NCBI GenBank assembly: GCA_002869855.2
Contig: NEWQ02000015.1
Span: forward strand, 94,458-158,457
Reading direction: 5' to 3'
Origin: Nitrospira sp. CG24D
GTDB lineage: Bacteria > Nitrospirota > Nitrospiria > Nitrospirales > Nitrospiraceae
Length of the DNA: 64,000 nucleotides
Of the stretch, positions 10,601-19,686 are shown piece after piece (position 1 is the stretch's first letter; every line of letters starts with the position of its first letter). The notes beneath the pieces were generated by a model, which made no database searches, was not told where the DNA came from, and worked only from the letters and a program-made list of their open reading frames with translations. The position numbers were made by a program, and so were the translations under genes.

Positions 10601-13600
10601 AGGCAGCAGACCTTGTGGTCCTGTCATCCGATGCAGAAGTCTCACCGCTATGCCTCTTGGAAGCAATGAGCCTGCGGCGCCCCTGGCTCGCCACCCCCGG
10701 CTGTGGCACGGCCAAGGAGCAGGCGGGAGGTTTGATTCTTCCTCTGCAGGAGTTCCGGAAAGCCGTCGAAGTGTTGATGGCCCATCCGGAATATCGCGCA
10801 CAGTTAGCGCAGTCTGGCTACGACCACTGGAAAGCCTGCTACCAGTGGGAGTCGGTTCTGGCCGGGTGGGTAGAGTTGATTCGCAACGGACGCCTGACCA
10901 CATCCTTCGAGACTCCAGACGCGATTGCCCGTACACGCGACGCCCTGCGGGCCCGCTTCCGTTCGCTCATGGCCGCGGTATCGGCACCGTCGCTTCAGAG
11001 CAATGCCAACGCTTCGGCCTCATCACTACCGAATACACAGTCGGGCACCCCTTCTGACACACCACTCCCAATGCACACCCGTGCCACACCAGCACAAGAG
11101 GACCGAATGGATCAGGATCAGTTTTATGTGAACATGTTTGTCAAGAGCCAGGCGTGGTCAACGCCCGAACCCAATCAGGACGAAGCCGCACGGTGGTCGA
11201 AGATCGCCAGCTTCATGGAATACATCCTCCGTCGGTTCAAGACCGCTCATCCAGATGGGACCCTCCGCATACTGGAGGTCGGCTGCGGACGAGGATGGCT
11301 GAGCAATCTGGCATCACAATACGGGATCGTTGAGGGCGTAGAGCCGGTGGCAGGAGTCATCGATCATGCCCGCAAGATGTTCCCTCACATTCGCTTCGAG
11401 GCAGGCACAGCCGAGACGGTCCTCACGCGACCAGACTTTGCCCCTTATGATGTCGTGCTCTGCTCCGAGGTGATTGAACATGTGCCGGATCCACAGAAAC
11501 GGGCCTTTCTGAACGAGCTAAAACAACTGCTGACCCCGGAGGGGTATGTCATCCTCACCACTCCCCGGGGAGAAATGTGGGAACGATGGAAGACCATCTC
11601 GCCCCCTTGCCAGCCGGTCGAAGACTGGATTACTGAACAGCACCTCGAGGAACATTTTATAGCTCAGGGTCTGACTCCGTTGGGGCTGGAACGGATCTAC
11701 GTTGAGATCCCAAATCTTCGCTACATTCCAGCACCCACCCCGCATGATCTGAAGACGATGAACCTGCTGCCGATCTACCAGGTTTGGGTGGCGCAGCGGG
11801 AGGCGGAGGACTCGCTTGTCCAGCGCCAGGCGGTGAATCGCACGCCAAAGGTCAGCGTGATCATCCCCACGTACAATCGGCCTGATCGACTCCGGACTGC
11901 GCTGGCCAGTGTCCTCGCTCAGGATTTCAGAGACTTCCAGATCATTGTGGTCAACGACGGCGCCACGCCGGTGGAACCGGTCATCGCCGCATTCAATCAT
12001 GACGGACGCATCACACTGATCAATCATGATCGTAACCGAGGCCTGGCTGCCTCACGCAACACCGGCCTCCGCCACGCCACGGGTACGTATGTCTGCTACC
12101 TCGATGACGACGACCGCTTTCTTCCGGATCATCTCCGCACACTGGTCGCTCAATTAGAGACCGGTGATTGCAAAGTGGCCTACACCGATGCCTGGCGGGT
12201 CCATGAACAGATCGTCGGCGAGACAATCTCGGAAATCGCCCGTGACCAGCCCTATGCAGACGAATTTAATCCCCACCAGCTCCTCATCGGCAATTACATT
12301 CCCGTCCTCTGTGTCATGCATGCGCGGGCATGCCTGGATGAAGTCGGCTGTTTCGACGAGAGTCTCTTTGTGCATGAGGATTGGGATCTCTGGATCCGTA
12401 TGGCCACCCGCTATCCTTTTACTCATATTCCCAAGACCACGGCCAAATTCACGTGGCGCGTCGACGGCTCCTCGATGACCAGCCAATCGCGGGAAGCCTT
12501 TTTGAGAACCACTGAAATAATCTATCGCAAGTATGCGCCCTATGCAGCCAAATACCCCGCCGTGTTCGAAGGACAGCAGAACCGCCTCCGGGACCTCAAG
12601 CGTACCCAAGCCCCAAAACGCTTTACCTGTTCCATCATCATCCCCGTGTGGAATAAGGCCGAACTGACTCAGCAGTGTCTGGTCGCCCTTGGTCCGGCGA
12701 CGGAGGATGTTTCGTTTGAACTGATCGTCGTCGATAATCATTCGACCGACAGCACGCCTCAGCTTCTCTCGTCGTTGGGTGGCGATGTCCGGACCATCAC
12801 CAACAACGAGAACCTGGGTTTTGCCAAGGCCTGCAACCAGGGAGCGGCTATCGCCACAGGCGAGTATCTCGTGTTTCTGAACAACGATACGATTCCACTC
12901 GCAGGTTGGTTGAGCGCGTTAGTCGATGAGGTACGAACACACTCAGACGTCACCGTTGTCGGCAGCAAACTGCTGTATCAGGACGGCACAACACAGCATG
13001 CCGGCGTGGCAATCGACCGCAATAATCTCACGCCCTACCATATCTATAATGGCTTCGCGGCCGATCATCCAGCCGTGAATAAACGGCGAGAATTGAACGC
13101 CGTGACCGCTGCCTGTCTCCTGATCCGCCGCTCTGTCTTTGCTGAACTCGGCGGGTTCGATGAAGGCTTCCTGAATGGATTTGAAGATGTCGATCTCTGC
13201 CTGAGAGTACGGGAGAAACAAGGCCGCATTGTCTACCAGCCTCGCAGCGTCTTGTATCACCTGGAAAGTCAAACGCCGGGCCGCAAAGAACACGACCAGG
13301 CGAATGCACACCGCTTGCAGCAGCGTTGGGGGCACTGTTGGTGGCTGGTCGATGACGACAGCATCTACGCAGGGGACGGCTACAAAGCCGTCGGAGAGGA
13401 TCAGAATGGAATCACTTCGTATAAGCTCCATCTGATCGACAGCACTCAAGAGCGACAGGCCTGGGATCTCGTCTCATCCATGCAACGGGCGGCGCATGAC
13501 CAGGACTGGACAACAGTTGAGGCAGTACTGAAACGGTATGCGGAGTGGCCGGCCGACCCGTCCATTCTGCAATGGGCGGCATCTGTGGCAAAGGCCATGA

Positions 13601-14241
13601 AACTGCCACGCGTTGCCGAGGAGTATCGACGCCGGGTTGAAAGCCTGAATGATCCGGCATTTCGCGAGCTGGAGGAGATTCGTGCCGCACTAGCCGGCGG
13701 TCAACTCGCGATGGCTTCAAGCCGTGTTGATGCGTTGCTCAAGCAATATCCCACCCATGCTGAGGCACTGCTCCTTCGCGCTATTCTCCATATGCAGCGG
13801 GAACAATACCGCGAAGCTGAAATTGCCTTTACCACGGCGCTCAATCAGGGAGCCAATCGCAAGAAGTGCCTCATGGGAATTGGCATGGCGTCGATGGGAC
13901 GCGCCTATCCGCAGGGAGCATGGCAGACCTTCCTGCGGGTCCTCGCGGAAAACCCTGACGACGCCAACGTGATTCATTGGTTGCTGCGGGCGGGCACCGC
14001 ACAAAACCGCTGGCGTGAGTTAAGCGTTCAGCTTCACAACTATCTCGCGCGGAACCCCAGTGATTTGTCGGTCCGATTCGCTTACGCCGGAGTCTTACTG
14101 CGGGCTGATCAGGTGGACGCGTCGCGTCAGGAATATGACCAGCTACGCGCGTTGGCTCCCACGTACGAGGGATTGGTTGAACTAGGACAGGCCATAGCCG
14201 CCCAAGAGAGTGTGTTGGCGATGAATGTGTCCAACGCCTAG
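7663..14241 (+). CDS. giant multi-domain glycosyltransferase/methyltransferase with TPR tail (2192 aa)
   Basis: The GTG at 7663 is the only plausible start after the TAG at 7627. Domains in order are: a CgeB/GT1-like glycosyltransferase (about 1-370, with YEGMAAGRPVLSYAVP); a GT2-like domain (about 420-640, VDEDMVL near 477); a GT4 domain (about 717-1080, with PYFWPSVGGVE and SPLCLLEAMSLRRP); a class I SAM methyltransferase (about 1150-1366, ILEVGCGRGWL near 1202); a GT2 domain (about 1395-1626, VIIPTYNRPDR and DDDD at 1481-1484); a second GT2 domain (about 1654-1890, NND at 1740-1742); and TPR repeats (about 1985-2185). The order suggests assembly of a methylated oligosaccharide on one polypeptide. 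The TPR tail may bind an acceptor protein such as flagellin (inference). Confidence 0.88.
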   Translation: MTRSQPHILLIQLEFPDWAQARAWTYPACFGVAEGLRANGATCTTIPLMANASFSTESWLTHARQAVAGRQFDQVWVWLVHSPLDPTVLEWITGLAPVRVGIVMESLVYEEEDYAWASHLRTRQGLVDKQLLAFTHALLPDERDVESLASRMPIQTLWWPTMVPTRFISSPERPPVHRRGVFHGQPYGPRKQWVTHDTLQKHLSFVSPASPQTRPQQQFDQLQRTMSERLSSHNPITRGQMSEYADTLRLIRETEFTQWMAQLPQWAAIVNLPSLAKFFGGRVYEGMAAGRPVLSYAVPHHPLNNALFTEGEDILFFSPDSPDSLRDLLDRVIHDDTFAGAIARKAQRKLRAYHTSEHRMAQTLSWIETGQQPDYGIGYSSGMGAAHFKRTAAGDSPSQPEILSEPLSGESRSSSSTPSTTVFVLTVDDPAFQSCMEALDKQEGHPFKLEIIRNVSPFSAAAQEMITRCMTPFFIQVDEDMVLHPDAVSRMERQIVQAPPEVGMICFHLFDEDRECPIQGIKIYRTELLKRVSFQDLKASEMNLLDQMGEQGIRWILHPDILGRHGTTYTPESIYRRYKTMYEKDIRQWNLLTSDIHRKADKFRETGDILQLFALLGAAHGIIDAPRVPDREKDARAYNLKELEIFGRLFKNTPPVSQTYDPGLTAAPLHNPPIPFEQVRWTRASVPAQPSVAAPAARQQGQPQAKMPPQHPDSPSQVLIVTPYFWPSVGGVETVAEDLGAGLIAAGFHVQVACYEQTDRTMDSYRGIDIIQLAPSEQMTNGIPTAANQVKHLVGSNRYDACILLGSPINALFYAILELQDLKNRRIVFQPTINQEGYDFIQQRPVVASLLKQLMEQTTAIIALGHETLDARFCRETGIPATIIPNGTTTLRPSFDFRQKYHIGTDRFLIVHVANLYRIKNHLGLINSLEQLPPRTMLVVVGHPTHETDYVAEVQQAFSTRPDILYIPGLNREGVAAALQAADLVVLSSDAEVSPLCLLEAMSLRRPWLATPGCGTAKEQAGGLILPLQEFRKAVEVLMAHPEYRAQLAQSGYDHWKACYQWESVLAGWVELIRNGRLTTSFETPDAIARTRDALRARFRSLMAAVSAPSLQSNANASASSLPNTQSGTPSDTPLPMHTRATPAQEDRMDQDQFYVNMFVKSQAWSTPEPNQDEAARWSKIASFMEYILRRFKTAHPDGTLRILEVGCGRGWLSNLASQYGIVEGVEPVAGVIDHARKMFPHIRFEAGTAETVLTRPDFAPYDVVLCSEVIEHVPDPQKRAFLNELKQLLTPEGYVILTTPRGEMWERWKTISPPCQPVEDWITEQHLEEHFIAQGLTPLGLERIYVEIPNLRYIPAPTPHDLKTMNLLPIYQVWVAQREAEDSLVQRQAVNRTPKVSVIIPTYNRPDRLRTALASVLAQDFRDFQIIVVNDGATPVEPVIAAFNHDGRITLINHDRNRGLAASRNTGLRHATGTYVCYLDDDDRFLPDHLRTLVAQLETGDCKVAYTDAWRVHEQIVGETISEIARDQPYADEFNPHQLLIGNYIPVLCVMHARACLDEVGCFDESLFVHEDWDLWIRMATRYPFTHIPKTTAKFTWRVDGSSMTSQSREAFLRTTEIIYRKYAPYAAKYPAVFEGQQNRLRDLKRTQAPKRFTCSIIIPVWNKAELTQQCLVALGPATEDVSFELIVVDNHSTDSTPQLLSSLGGDVRTITNNENLGFAKACNQGAAIATGEYLVFLNNDTIPLAGWLSALVDEVRTHSDVTVVGSKLLYQDGTTQHAGVAIDRNNLTPYHIYNGFAADHPAVNKRRELNAVTAACLLIRRSVFAELGGFDEGFLNGFEDVDLCLRVREKQGRIVYQPRSVLYHLESQTPGRKEHDQANAHRLQQRWGHCWWLVDDDSIYAGDGYKAVGEDQNGITSYKLHLIDSTQERQAWDLVSSMQRAAHDQDWTTVEAVLKRYAEWPADPSILQWAASVAKAMKLPRVAEEYRRRVESLNDPAFRELEEIRAALAGGQLAMASSRVDALLKQYPTHAEALLLRAILHMQREQYREAEIAFTTALNQGANRKKCLMGIGMASMGRAYPQGAWQTFLRVLAENPDDANVIHWLLRAGTAQNRWRELSVQLHNYLARNPSDLSVRFAYAGVLLRADQVDASRQEYDQLRALAPTYEGLVELGQAIAAQESVLAMNVSNA

Positions 14242-14247
14242 GAAAGT

Positions 14248-15423
14248 ATGTCCAGAACGCTTGTCATACAGCTGGCGCGACTCGGCGATCTCGTGCAAAC
14301 GATGCCGATGATTACCGCGTTGCGAAAGCAATCTCCTCGCGACACCATCGACCTTCTCTGTCCTGAGCCGCTTCGGGACCTTGGGACCCTGATTCCAGGG
14401 CTCGATCGAGTGATCGGATGGGACGGATCCCGATGGCATCGCTGGGCGGCTCGTGCCACACAAGGCATCCAGCCGGACCAGCGGGAAGAGATCGAACATG
14501 AGCTCGGCGCCCTCTGTCCTCACATCTACGATCGGGCGTTCGTTCTCAATCAGCACACCCGGGCCATCGTAGCTGGTGCGCTGCTGGCAAAAGAGTGTGT
14601 CGGACCGCTCGCCCAGGGACCGCTGAGTGAGCAGCTGACACCCTGGGCCGCCTATATCCGGGAGATTGCGCGGACTCGCCGATCAAATCGGATTCATTTA
14701 TCGGATGCGTTTTGCGGCATGTGCGGCCTCATCCCTCCGGGAACGCCTCCGCGCTGTTTGACGCCACTCGTCTCACCCTCGCGCAATCTGGAAGAAATCG
14801 GGCGAGGCGGCGGGCCATGGATTGGGATCATTGTCGGAGCAGGGGATCCGGCCCGCCTAGTACCTGTTGACGTCTGGCGTACATGGATTGTGCGGTTCCT
14901 GGCGGTGCTCCCAAGAGGACGTGTCGTCTTGATCGGCCACGGAGCGGAATGTGAGCGCGCGCGGGACATCCAGCAGACGCTACCACCATCGATTCTAGGG
15001 CGCATCTGGGACATCACCGGACAGACAACCATTCATGAGCTCGCGCAAACGCTCACCCGTTGTCATCACGTCATTGGTTCAGATACAGGGCCCGTGCACC
15101 TGGCCGCCGCGGTCGGCACGCCGACCCTTGGATGGTATTTCGCACAAGCCCGGGTGCACGAGACCGGCCCGTATGGCTCAGGCCACCGCATTTGGCAAGC
15201 CCAGAGCGAAGATGGTGGCCCCGTAGTCCCGACCACGTGGCCCATCGAGCCGACTCTGGATGTGCTCTTGAACGAGTCCCCTCGAACACAGACCCAATGG
15301 TCACAATGGACCAGTCACACCGATGAGTGGGGCACCTACTACAGCGAAGCCGGGGAATCCTCGGCACCGCCCCGGGAACGTGAAGCCCTGTGGCATGAGC
15401 TGTCGCACGCCATGCCGGTATGA
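14248..15423 (+). CDS. glycosyltransferase family 9 (heptosyltransferase-like)
   Basis: This 391-residue protein has the GT9 layout. The N-terminal VIQLARLGDLVQTMPM is the acceptor-side Rossmann start. The C-terminal GSDTGPVHLAAAVGTPTLGWY is the nucleotide-heptose binding motif, followed by ETGPYGSGH. It starts 6 nt after the giant glycosyltransferase. LPS heptosyltransferases and protein-O-heptosyltransferases share this fold, and the upstream GDP-heptose genes could supply the donor. It lacks the cysteine cluster seen in the second GT9 protein at 17245. The acceptor cannot be told from sequence. Confidence 0.85.
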   Translation: MSRTLVIQLARLGDLVQTMPMITALRKQSPRDTIDLLCPEPLRDLGTLIPGLDRVIGWDGSRWHRWAARATQGIQPDQREEIEHELGALCPHIYDRAFVLNQHTRAIVAGALLAKECVGPLAQGPLSEQLTPWAAYIREIARTRRSNRIHLSDAFCGMCGLIPPGTPPRCLTPLVSPSRNLEEIGRGGGPWIGIIVGAGDPARLVPVDVWRTWIVRFLAVLPRGRVVLIGHGAECERARDIQQTLPPSILGRIWDITGQTTIHELAQTLTRCHHVIGSDTGPVHLAAAVGTPTLGWYFAQARVHETGPYGSGHRIWQAQSEDGGPVVPTTWPIEPTLDVLLNESPRTQTQWSQWTSHTDEWGTYYSEAGESSAPPREREALWHELSHAMPV

Positions 15424-15430
15424 GGAGCGC

Positions 15431-17248
15431 ATGAATCTTCTACAGACACATCTCGACGGCATTCGAAAGACCTTCCCGGATCTGGTTTCGGCAGTGACAG
15501 AAAACGCTGGAGGGGTACTCACCATCGCACCGTCCCGAGAGGGCAGCCCGTCTGCCACGCAAGACGGACAATGGATTCACAGTGCCTACGACCCGAGAAA
15601 GGAAGCTCAGTCATGGGCCGCTTTGCAAGCCAAAGAATGGCACGCCGGAGAACTAGGCGTGGTGCTTGGCGTAGGACTGCTGTATCACGTCGAGGCCTTA
15701 GTCGCATCGAAGCCTGCTGGAGCGCGACTGGCCGTCGTGATCGCCGACATTGCGGCCTTCAAGGATGCACTGGCCGTCCGCCCTTTGGGTCCCTGGTTTA
15801 ACGCCATTGAATGGATTTGGGGCAGCGCCGATGAAATGGCGACGCAACTCGCGTCCAAATCAGCCCCGTTCCGCTTCTTCACCTATGCCCCGGCGGCGCG
15901 TCCCTATGCGGCACAACACCAGGCTCTCGATGTTGAACTGCGCCGGCTCCTGGCGACACGCCAGCATGGACGTCTGCATGTGGCTGTCGTAGGGCCGATC
16001 TATGGGGGCTCATTGCCGATCACGCAGTATGTCGTGCGGGCCCTTGAATCCCTCGGTCATCGGGTGAGTTGGGTGGACCACAGTATCCATCACGCCAGCT
16101 ATGAGCGCTTCAATACGTTCCGCGATCCCCGTCATCGTCTCTCGATGCAGAGCCGGTTTGCCGATGTGCTCAGCATGGGAACGCTGACTGAGCTCTCGGA
16201 GGATCCTCCGGATCTCGTCCTGGCTATGGCCCAAGCCCCCATGTCACTCGGGGCGCTGGAGCATCTGCGCCGGAAGAAGTTCATAACGGCCATGTGGTTC
16301 GTCGAAAACTATCGCCACTTGACGTACTGGCAGCAACTCGCTCCCGGATACGATTATTGGTTCACCATCCAACAGAAAGACTGTCACGAGGCCCTCCGGC
16401 GGGCCGGCGCGCCTCATGTCAGCTACCTGCCCATGGCCGCGGATCCGTCCGTCCATCGCCCTCTCACCTTGGCGACGAACGACCAACTGGAATTCGGATC
16501 GGATCTGTCATTTGTCGGGGCCGGATACGCCAATCGCCGAGCGGTACTCCCTCGTTGGATCAGCAAGGACTGGACATTCAAGGTGTGGGGGAATGAATGG
16601 GAGGGCGCCGATGCGATGGCGTCTGTCTTACAGCGAAACGGTGCGCGGATCGACACCGATACATGTCTCAAAGTGTTTAACGCCACGGCAATCAACTTGA
16701 ATCTCCACTCGAATACCGGTGATGGCCTGGACCCTGCGGCAGACTTTGTGAATCCCCGAACATTTGAACTAGCCGCGGCCGGCGCCTTCCAGCTCGTCGA
16801 TCAACGGGCACTTCTTCCCGAGTGCTTTACCGAAGACGAGATGGTCAGTTTCGAAGGCACCGACGAAGTGCCTTCCCTGATCAGGACCTGGCTTCGAGAT
16901 CCGGTTGGTCGCCGTACCATTGCCGACGCGGCTCGCCAGCGGGTCTTGCGGCAGCATACCTACGTACATCGCATGAAGGACCTGCTGGCCGAATTGGGCA
17001 TGCGGGAACCCGATCGATTGGGTTCGATCCTTCGAGGGGAGCGGACTGCGGAAGTTCTCGCCGCACAGACGACCACGCCGTCTGAACTGACGCCGATGCT
17101 GCGGCAATTCTCGCCCGATCAGCGGGTCGAGCTGAAGGATCTGGCCGCACAGATTCGCGCCCGCGGGCCTCGCACAGAACTCAGCCGTGAAGACCTGCTC
17201 ATTCTCATGCTGGAAAGTTATCGGACTGAAACCCGGGACATGGTATGA
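15431..17248 (+). CDS. CgeB-like glycosyltransferase
   Basis: This 605-residue protein has an N-terminal region of about 180 residues without a clear match. A CgeB/GT1-type domain follows: VVGPIYGGSLPITQYVVRAL, a DLVLAMAQAP strand, FVENYRHLTYW, and a C-terminal nucleotide-binding half with FVNPRTFELAAAGAFQLVDQ. The start ATG 15431 follows GAGGAGCGC; an upstream start at 15323 would overlap the GT9 gene and has no ribosome site. CgeB-type proteins are often found near flagellin genes and in glycan islands. The C-terminal 80 residues are charged and may form a helical tail. Confidence 0.75.
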   Translation: MNLLQTHLDGIRKTFPDLVSAVTENAGGVLTIAPSREGSPSATQDGQWIHSAYDPRKEAQSWAALQAKEWHAGELGVVLGVGLLYHVEALVASKPAGARLAVVIADIAAFKDALAVRPLGPWFNAIEWIWGSADEMATQLASKSAPFRFFTYAPAARPYAAQHQALDVELRRLLATRQHGRLHVAVVGPIYGGSLPITQYVVRALESLGHRVSWVDHSIHHASYERFNTFRDPRHRLSMQSRFADVLSMGTLTELSEDPPDLVLAMAQAPMSLGALEHLRRKKFITAMWFVENYRHLTYWQQLAPGYDYWFTIQQKDCHEALRRAGAPHVSYLPMAADPSVHRPLTLATNDQLEFGSDLSFVGAGYANRRAVLPRWISKDWTFKVWGNEWEGADAMASVLQRNGARIDTDTCLKVFNATAINLNLHSNTGDGLDPAADFVNPRTFELAAAGAFQLVDQRALLPECFTEDEMVSFEGTDEVPSLIRTWLRDPVGRRTIADAARQRVLRQHTYVHRMKDLLAELGMREPDRLGSILRGERTAEVLAAQTTTPSELTPMLRQFSPDQRVELKDLAAQIRARGPRTELSREDLLILMLESYRTETRDMV

Positions 17249-18921
17249 ACCGTCAGGTGTTGATCCTAAATATCACGCGGATGGGCGACCTGGTCCAAAT
17301 GGGGACCTTGCTGTCCCGGCTGCAAGAAGAATGGCCGGGCGTCGCGGTCGATGTGATCATAGATCGCCGGTTTGCCGCCGTCGCGTCCTTGCTGCCTGGG
17401 CTCCGGGACATTATCACCTACGACTTCCATGCCCTGATTGATGACAGCCGCGCGGCCGTCAAAAGTGTCACCGCGCTCTATGCCGACCTCGCCGCCTGGG
17501 CTCGCCCATTGGTGGACAGACGCTACAATCGCATCATCAACCTCACCTTCAATCGTCCGAGCGCGTTGTTGGCTTCGTACATCGGCGCGCCGGATATCCG
17601 CGGGGCCCGATGCGCCTGGGACGGGGAGAGCGTGATCGAGAATCCCTGGATGGCGTATTTCACCGACATGCATCATTTCCGCGCCATGAATCGATTCAAC
17701 CTTGTCGATGTCTATGCCTTGGGAGGAAGCGGGCCGGGAACCTATGCGCCATTGTCGGTGCAAGTGACGACCGCCACTCGTGAATGGGCGCAACGCTTCC
17801 TCGCCGCTGCGCCGGAAACGTCTCAAGAGTGGATTGCGGTGCAAGCCGGAGCGAGTGACGTCATGAAAGCCTGGCGGCCCGAGCATTTCGGGCGCACGCT
17901 GGCACACCTGAGCGCACGATGGAAGGGCGGAATCGTCCTCGTTGGAACACCGGCCGAACAAGACACGATCGCACAGGTCGTACGAGTCTATCGGGAGGCC
18001 GGAGGACTCAATCCCGTCCTGAATGCGGCAGGACTCACGACACTGGAGCAGTTGGTGGGTTTGCTCGCGGAGTGCCGTCTTCTGCTAACCAACGACACAG
18101 GGCCGATGCATCTGGCCGTCGGTGTTCAGGTGCCGGTGATTGATCTCTCCGTCGGTCACGTGGATTTTCGAGAGACCGGTCCCTATGGAGCAGGGCATTG
18201 GGTCGTGCAGCCGGAGCTTGAATGCGCCCCCTGCGGATTTGACCAGGTGTGCGCCCATCAAAGCTGTAAGGATCGTCTTCCAGTAACCATGGTGGCGGAT
18301 TTGCTCTTGCATGTGCTGGACAATGGAGAGTGCCCCTCGGCGGCGCCCGGCTACCGGCTTTATCGCTCGTCCGTCGACGAAGATCAGTTGGGCGGCTATT
18401 GCGCGGTAGGAACCGAAGAGTCCTCAGACCTCGACTGGTACAGCCGGTATTGGAGACGTTACTGGTATGAAACCCTGACCCATACCGCCAGCCGCATCCC
18501 GGTGGACTCGACCGTGCCTCAGAATGCCGCCGCTGCGGCACGACACCTGGCAGGCATGATGCCGGACATAGACCGACTCTGCCGCCAAGCAGATGCCATT
18601 GTGCAGGCAGCCACACAGGTTGCTCAATCACCCGGTTCGCTGCAGGCTCTTCAACGGGAGCAAACCGCGCTGCGTGAACGCGTCGTACACCTGGGAATGG
18701 CCCATGTCGCCAGTTCCCCGGTGACGACCTCGTTCGTGCGCTCCATTCACCATGATCATGTCAGGGGACTCGATCGTATGGCCCGGCATCATGCCTTGGC
18801 GTACCGGCAATGGAGGCGGCATCTCACAGAAATACATCGATATCTGACTCAGAGTCCCTCGAAGTCCACACCGAGGCGATTAGCAATGTTCACTGATTCG
18901 CCAGTTGCCCATTCAGGATAG
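17245..18921 (+). CDS. glycosyltransferase family 9 with Cys cluster and C-terminal helical extension
   Basis: This 558-residue protein overlaps the previous gene by ATGA. The GT9 core (residues about 1-350) has LILNITRMGDLVQMG, the donor motif TNDTGPMHLAVGVQVPVID and ETGPYGAGH. Then comes the cysteine cluster CAPCGFDQVCAHQSC, a pattern also common in GT9 enzymes and reminiscent of the iron-finger of bacterial autotransporter heptosyltransferases. Residues about 400-558 form an extra, helix-rich domain with no recognised family. With the heptose genes upstream and flagellin downstream, protein or LPS heptosylation is likely; which one is not settled. Confidence 0.82.
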   Translation: MNRQVLILNITRMGDLVQMGTLLSRLQEEWPGVAVDVIIDRRFAAVASLLPGLRDIITYDFHALIDDSRAAVKSVTALYADLAAWARPLVDRRYNRIINLTFNRPSALLASYIGAPDIRGARCAWDGESVIENPWMAYFTDMHHFRAMNRFNLVDVYALGGSGPGTYAPLSVQVTTATREWAQRFLAAAPETSQEWIAVQAGASDVMKAWRPEHFGRTLAHLSARWKGGIVLVGTPAEQDTIAQVVRVYREAGGLNPVLNAAGLTTLEQLVGLLAECRLLLTNDTGPMHLAVGVQVPVIDLSVGHVDFRETGPYGAGHWVVQPELECAPCGFDQVCAHQSCKDRLPVTMVADLLLHVLDNGECPSAAPGYRLYRSSVDEDQLGGYCAVGTEESSDLDWYSRYWRRYWYETLTHTASRIPVDSTVPQNAAAAARHLAGMMPDIDRLCRQADAIVQAATQVAQSPGSLQALQREQTALRERVVHLGMAHVASSPVTTSFVRSIHHDHVRGLDRMARHHALAYRQWRRHLTEIHRYLTQSPSKSTPRRLAMFTDSPVAHSG

Positions 18922-18970
18922 TGGCCGGATTGCTCCAGCCTATCTCGTGTAGTCAAGAAGGAGAGACGTT

Positions 18971-19489
18971 ATGCATGTCATGCTCGATCAAGACCAGTGG
19001 GAAGTCGTCAAAGCACTCAGCCTTGGCGACGTGTTGGCAGATATCAGCGAAAAAGCTCATGCCCGCTCACGCCTGATCACGTCCTTGACCGTAGATCAGC
19101 GCACAATTACAGATCGCGATTTGGATTCGGTCTTCTTAGGTGAGCCGATCGCGCGCTTTACACACCTCCAAGCCATTTCCCAAACCATGGATGAGGTGAT
19201 GCGCGGTGCCGCGTCAACCATTCAGCACTACGCTAAGCTCCTCCGCAATGAGGCACAGGAGCTTGCCTCGCATATCCGCATGGGAGACGAACGGCTCACG
19301 TCATTGGATGCTTGGCTTGGCAAACTCGCGGACTATCTCGAACTGGTGGAATCCAAGCCAGCACAAACGCATCCTGATCGTGCCATGACCCCCTGGGTGC
19401 AGGCTTTATTGGATGCGCGAGCCCAACGAGACCTCATTCGCGTGGCCGATCTCCTTGAATATGAACTCGCGCCCAGGTTGGAGTCTTAG
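18971..19489 (+). CDS. hypothetical protein between glycan island and flagellin gene
   Basis: This 172-residue soluble, mostly helical protein has no family I recognise. The ATG at 18971 is preceded by GAAGGAGAG at good spacing. It has no signal peptide or membrane segment. It lies between the last glycosyltransferase and the flagellin promoter on the same strand, so it may be the end of the glycan operon. Many acidic and Leu residues in the range 60-140 suggest a helical bundle. A role in flagellin modification or export is only a guess from position. Confidence 0.65.
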   Translation: MHVMLDQDQWEVVKALSLGDVLADISEKAHARSRLITSLTVDQRTITDRDLDSVFLGEPIARFTHLQAISQTMDEVMRGAASTIQHYAKLLRNEAQELASHIRMGDERLTSLDAWLGKLADYLELVESKPAQTHPDRAMTPWVQALLDARAQRDLIRVADLLEYELAPRLES

Positions 19490-19559
19490 GATGATCGATG
19501 TGTTCATTACGTTCGGTTTCTGTCGACGCGTGGTGTTCACCGCAGTTGCTTCGGGCCTC

Positions 19560-19586
19560 TCAAGTCTTAGGGGTATCCTCCGATAA
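19560..19586 (+). promoter_or_regulatory. sigma-28 (FliA) promoter of the flagellin gene
   Basis: TCAAGTCT, 11 nt, then TCCGATAA. Against the FliA consensus TAAAGTTT-N11-GCCGATAA this matches 6 of 8 and 7 of 8 positions with the exact spacer. It lies about 100 nt upstream of the flagellin ATG and is the only such match found by eye in the flagellar region. Confidence 0.78.
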
Positions 19587-19686
19587 GGGATGCAACCGCT
19601 CTCTAGGCGTAGAGGGGTAAGACGCTTCTGCACGGACGCGGAAGCGAGGCACGTACAGCACAGCAGTCGGCAAGGAGGAAGCATCC

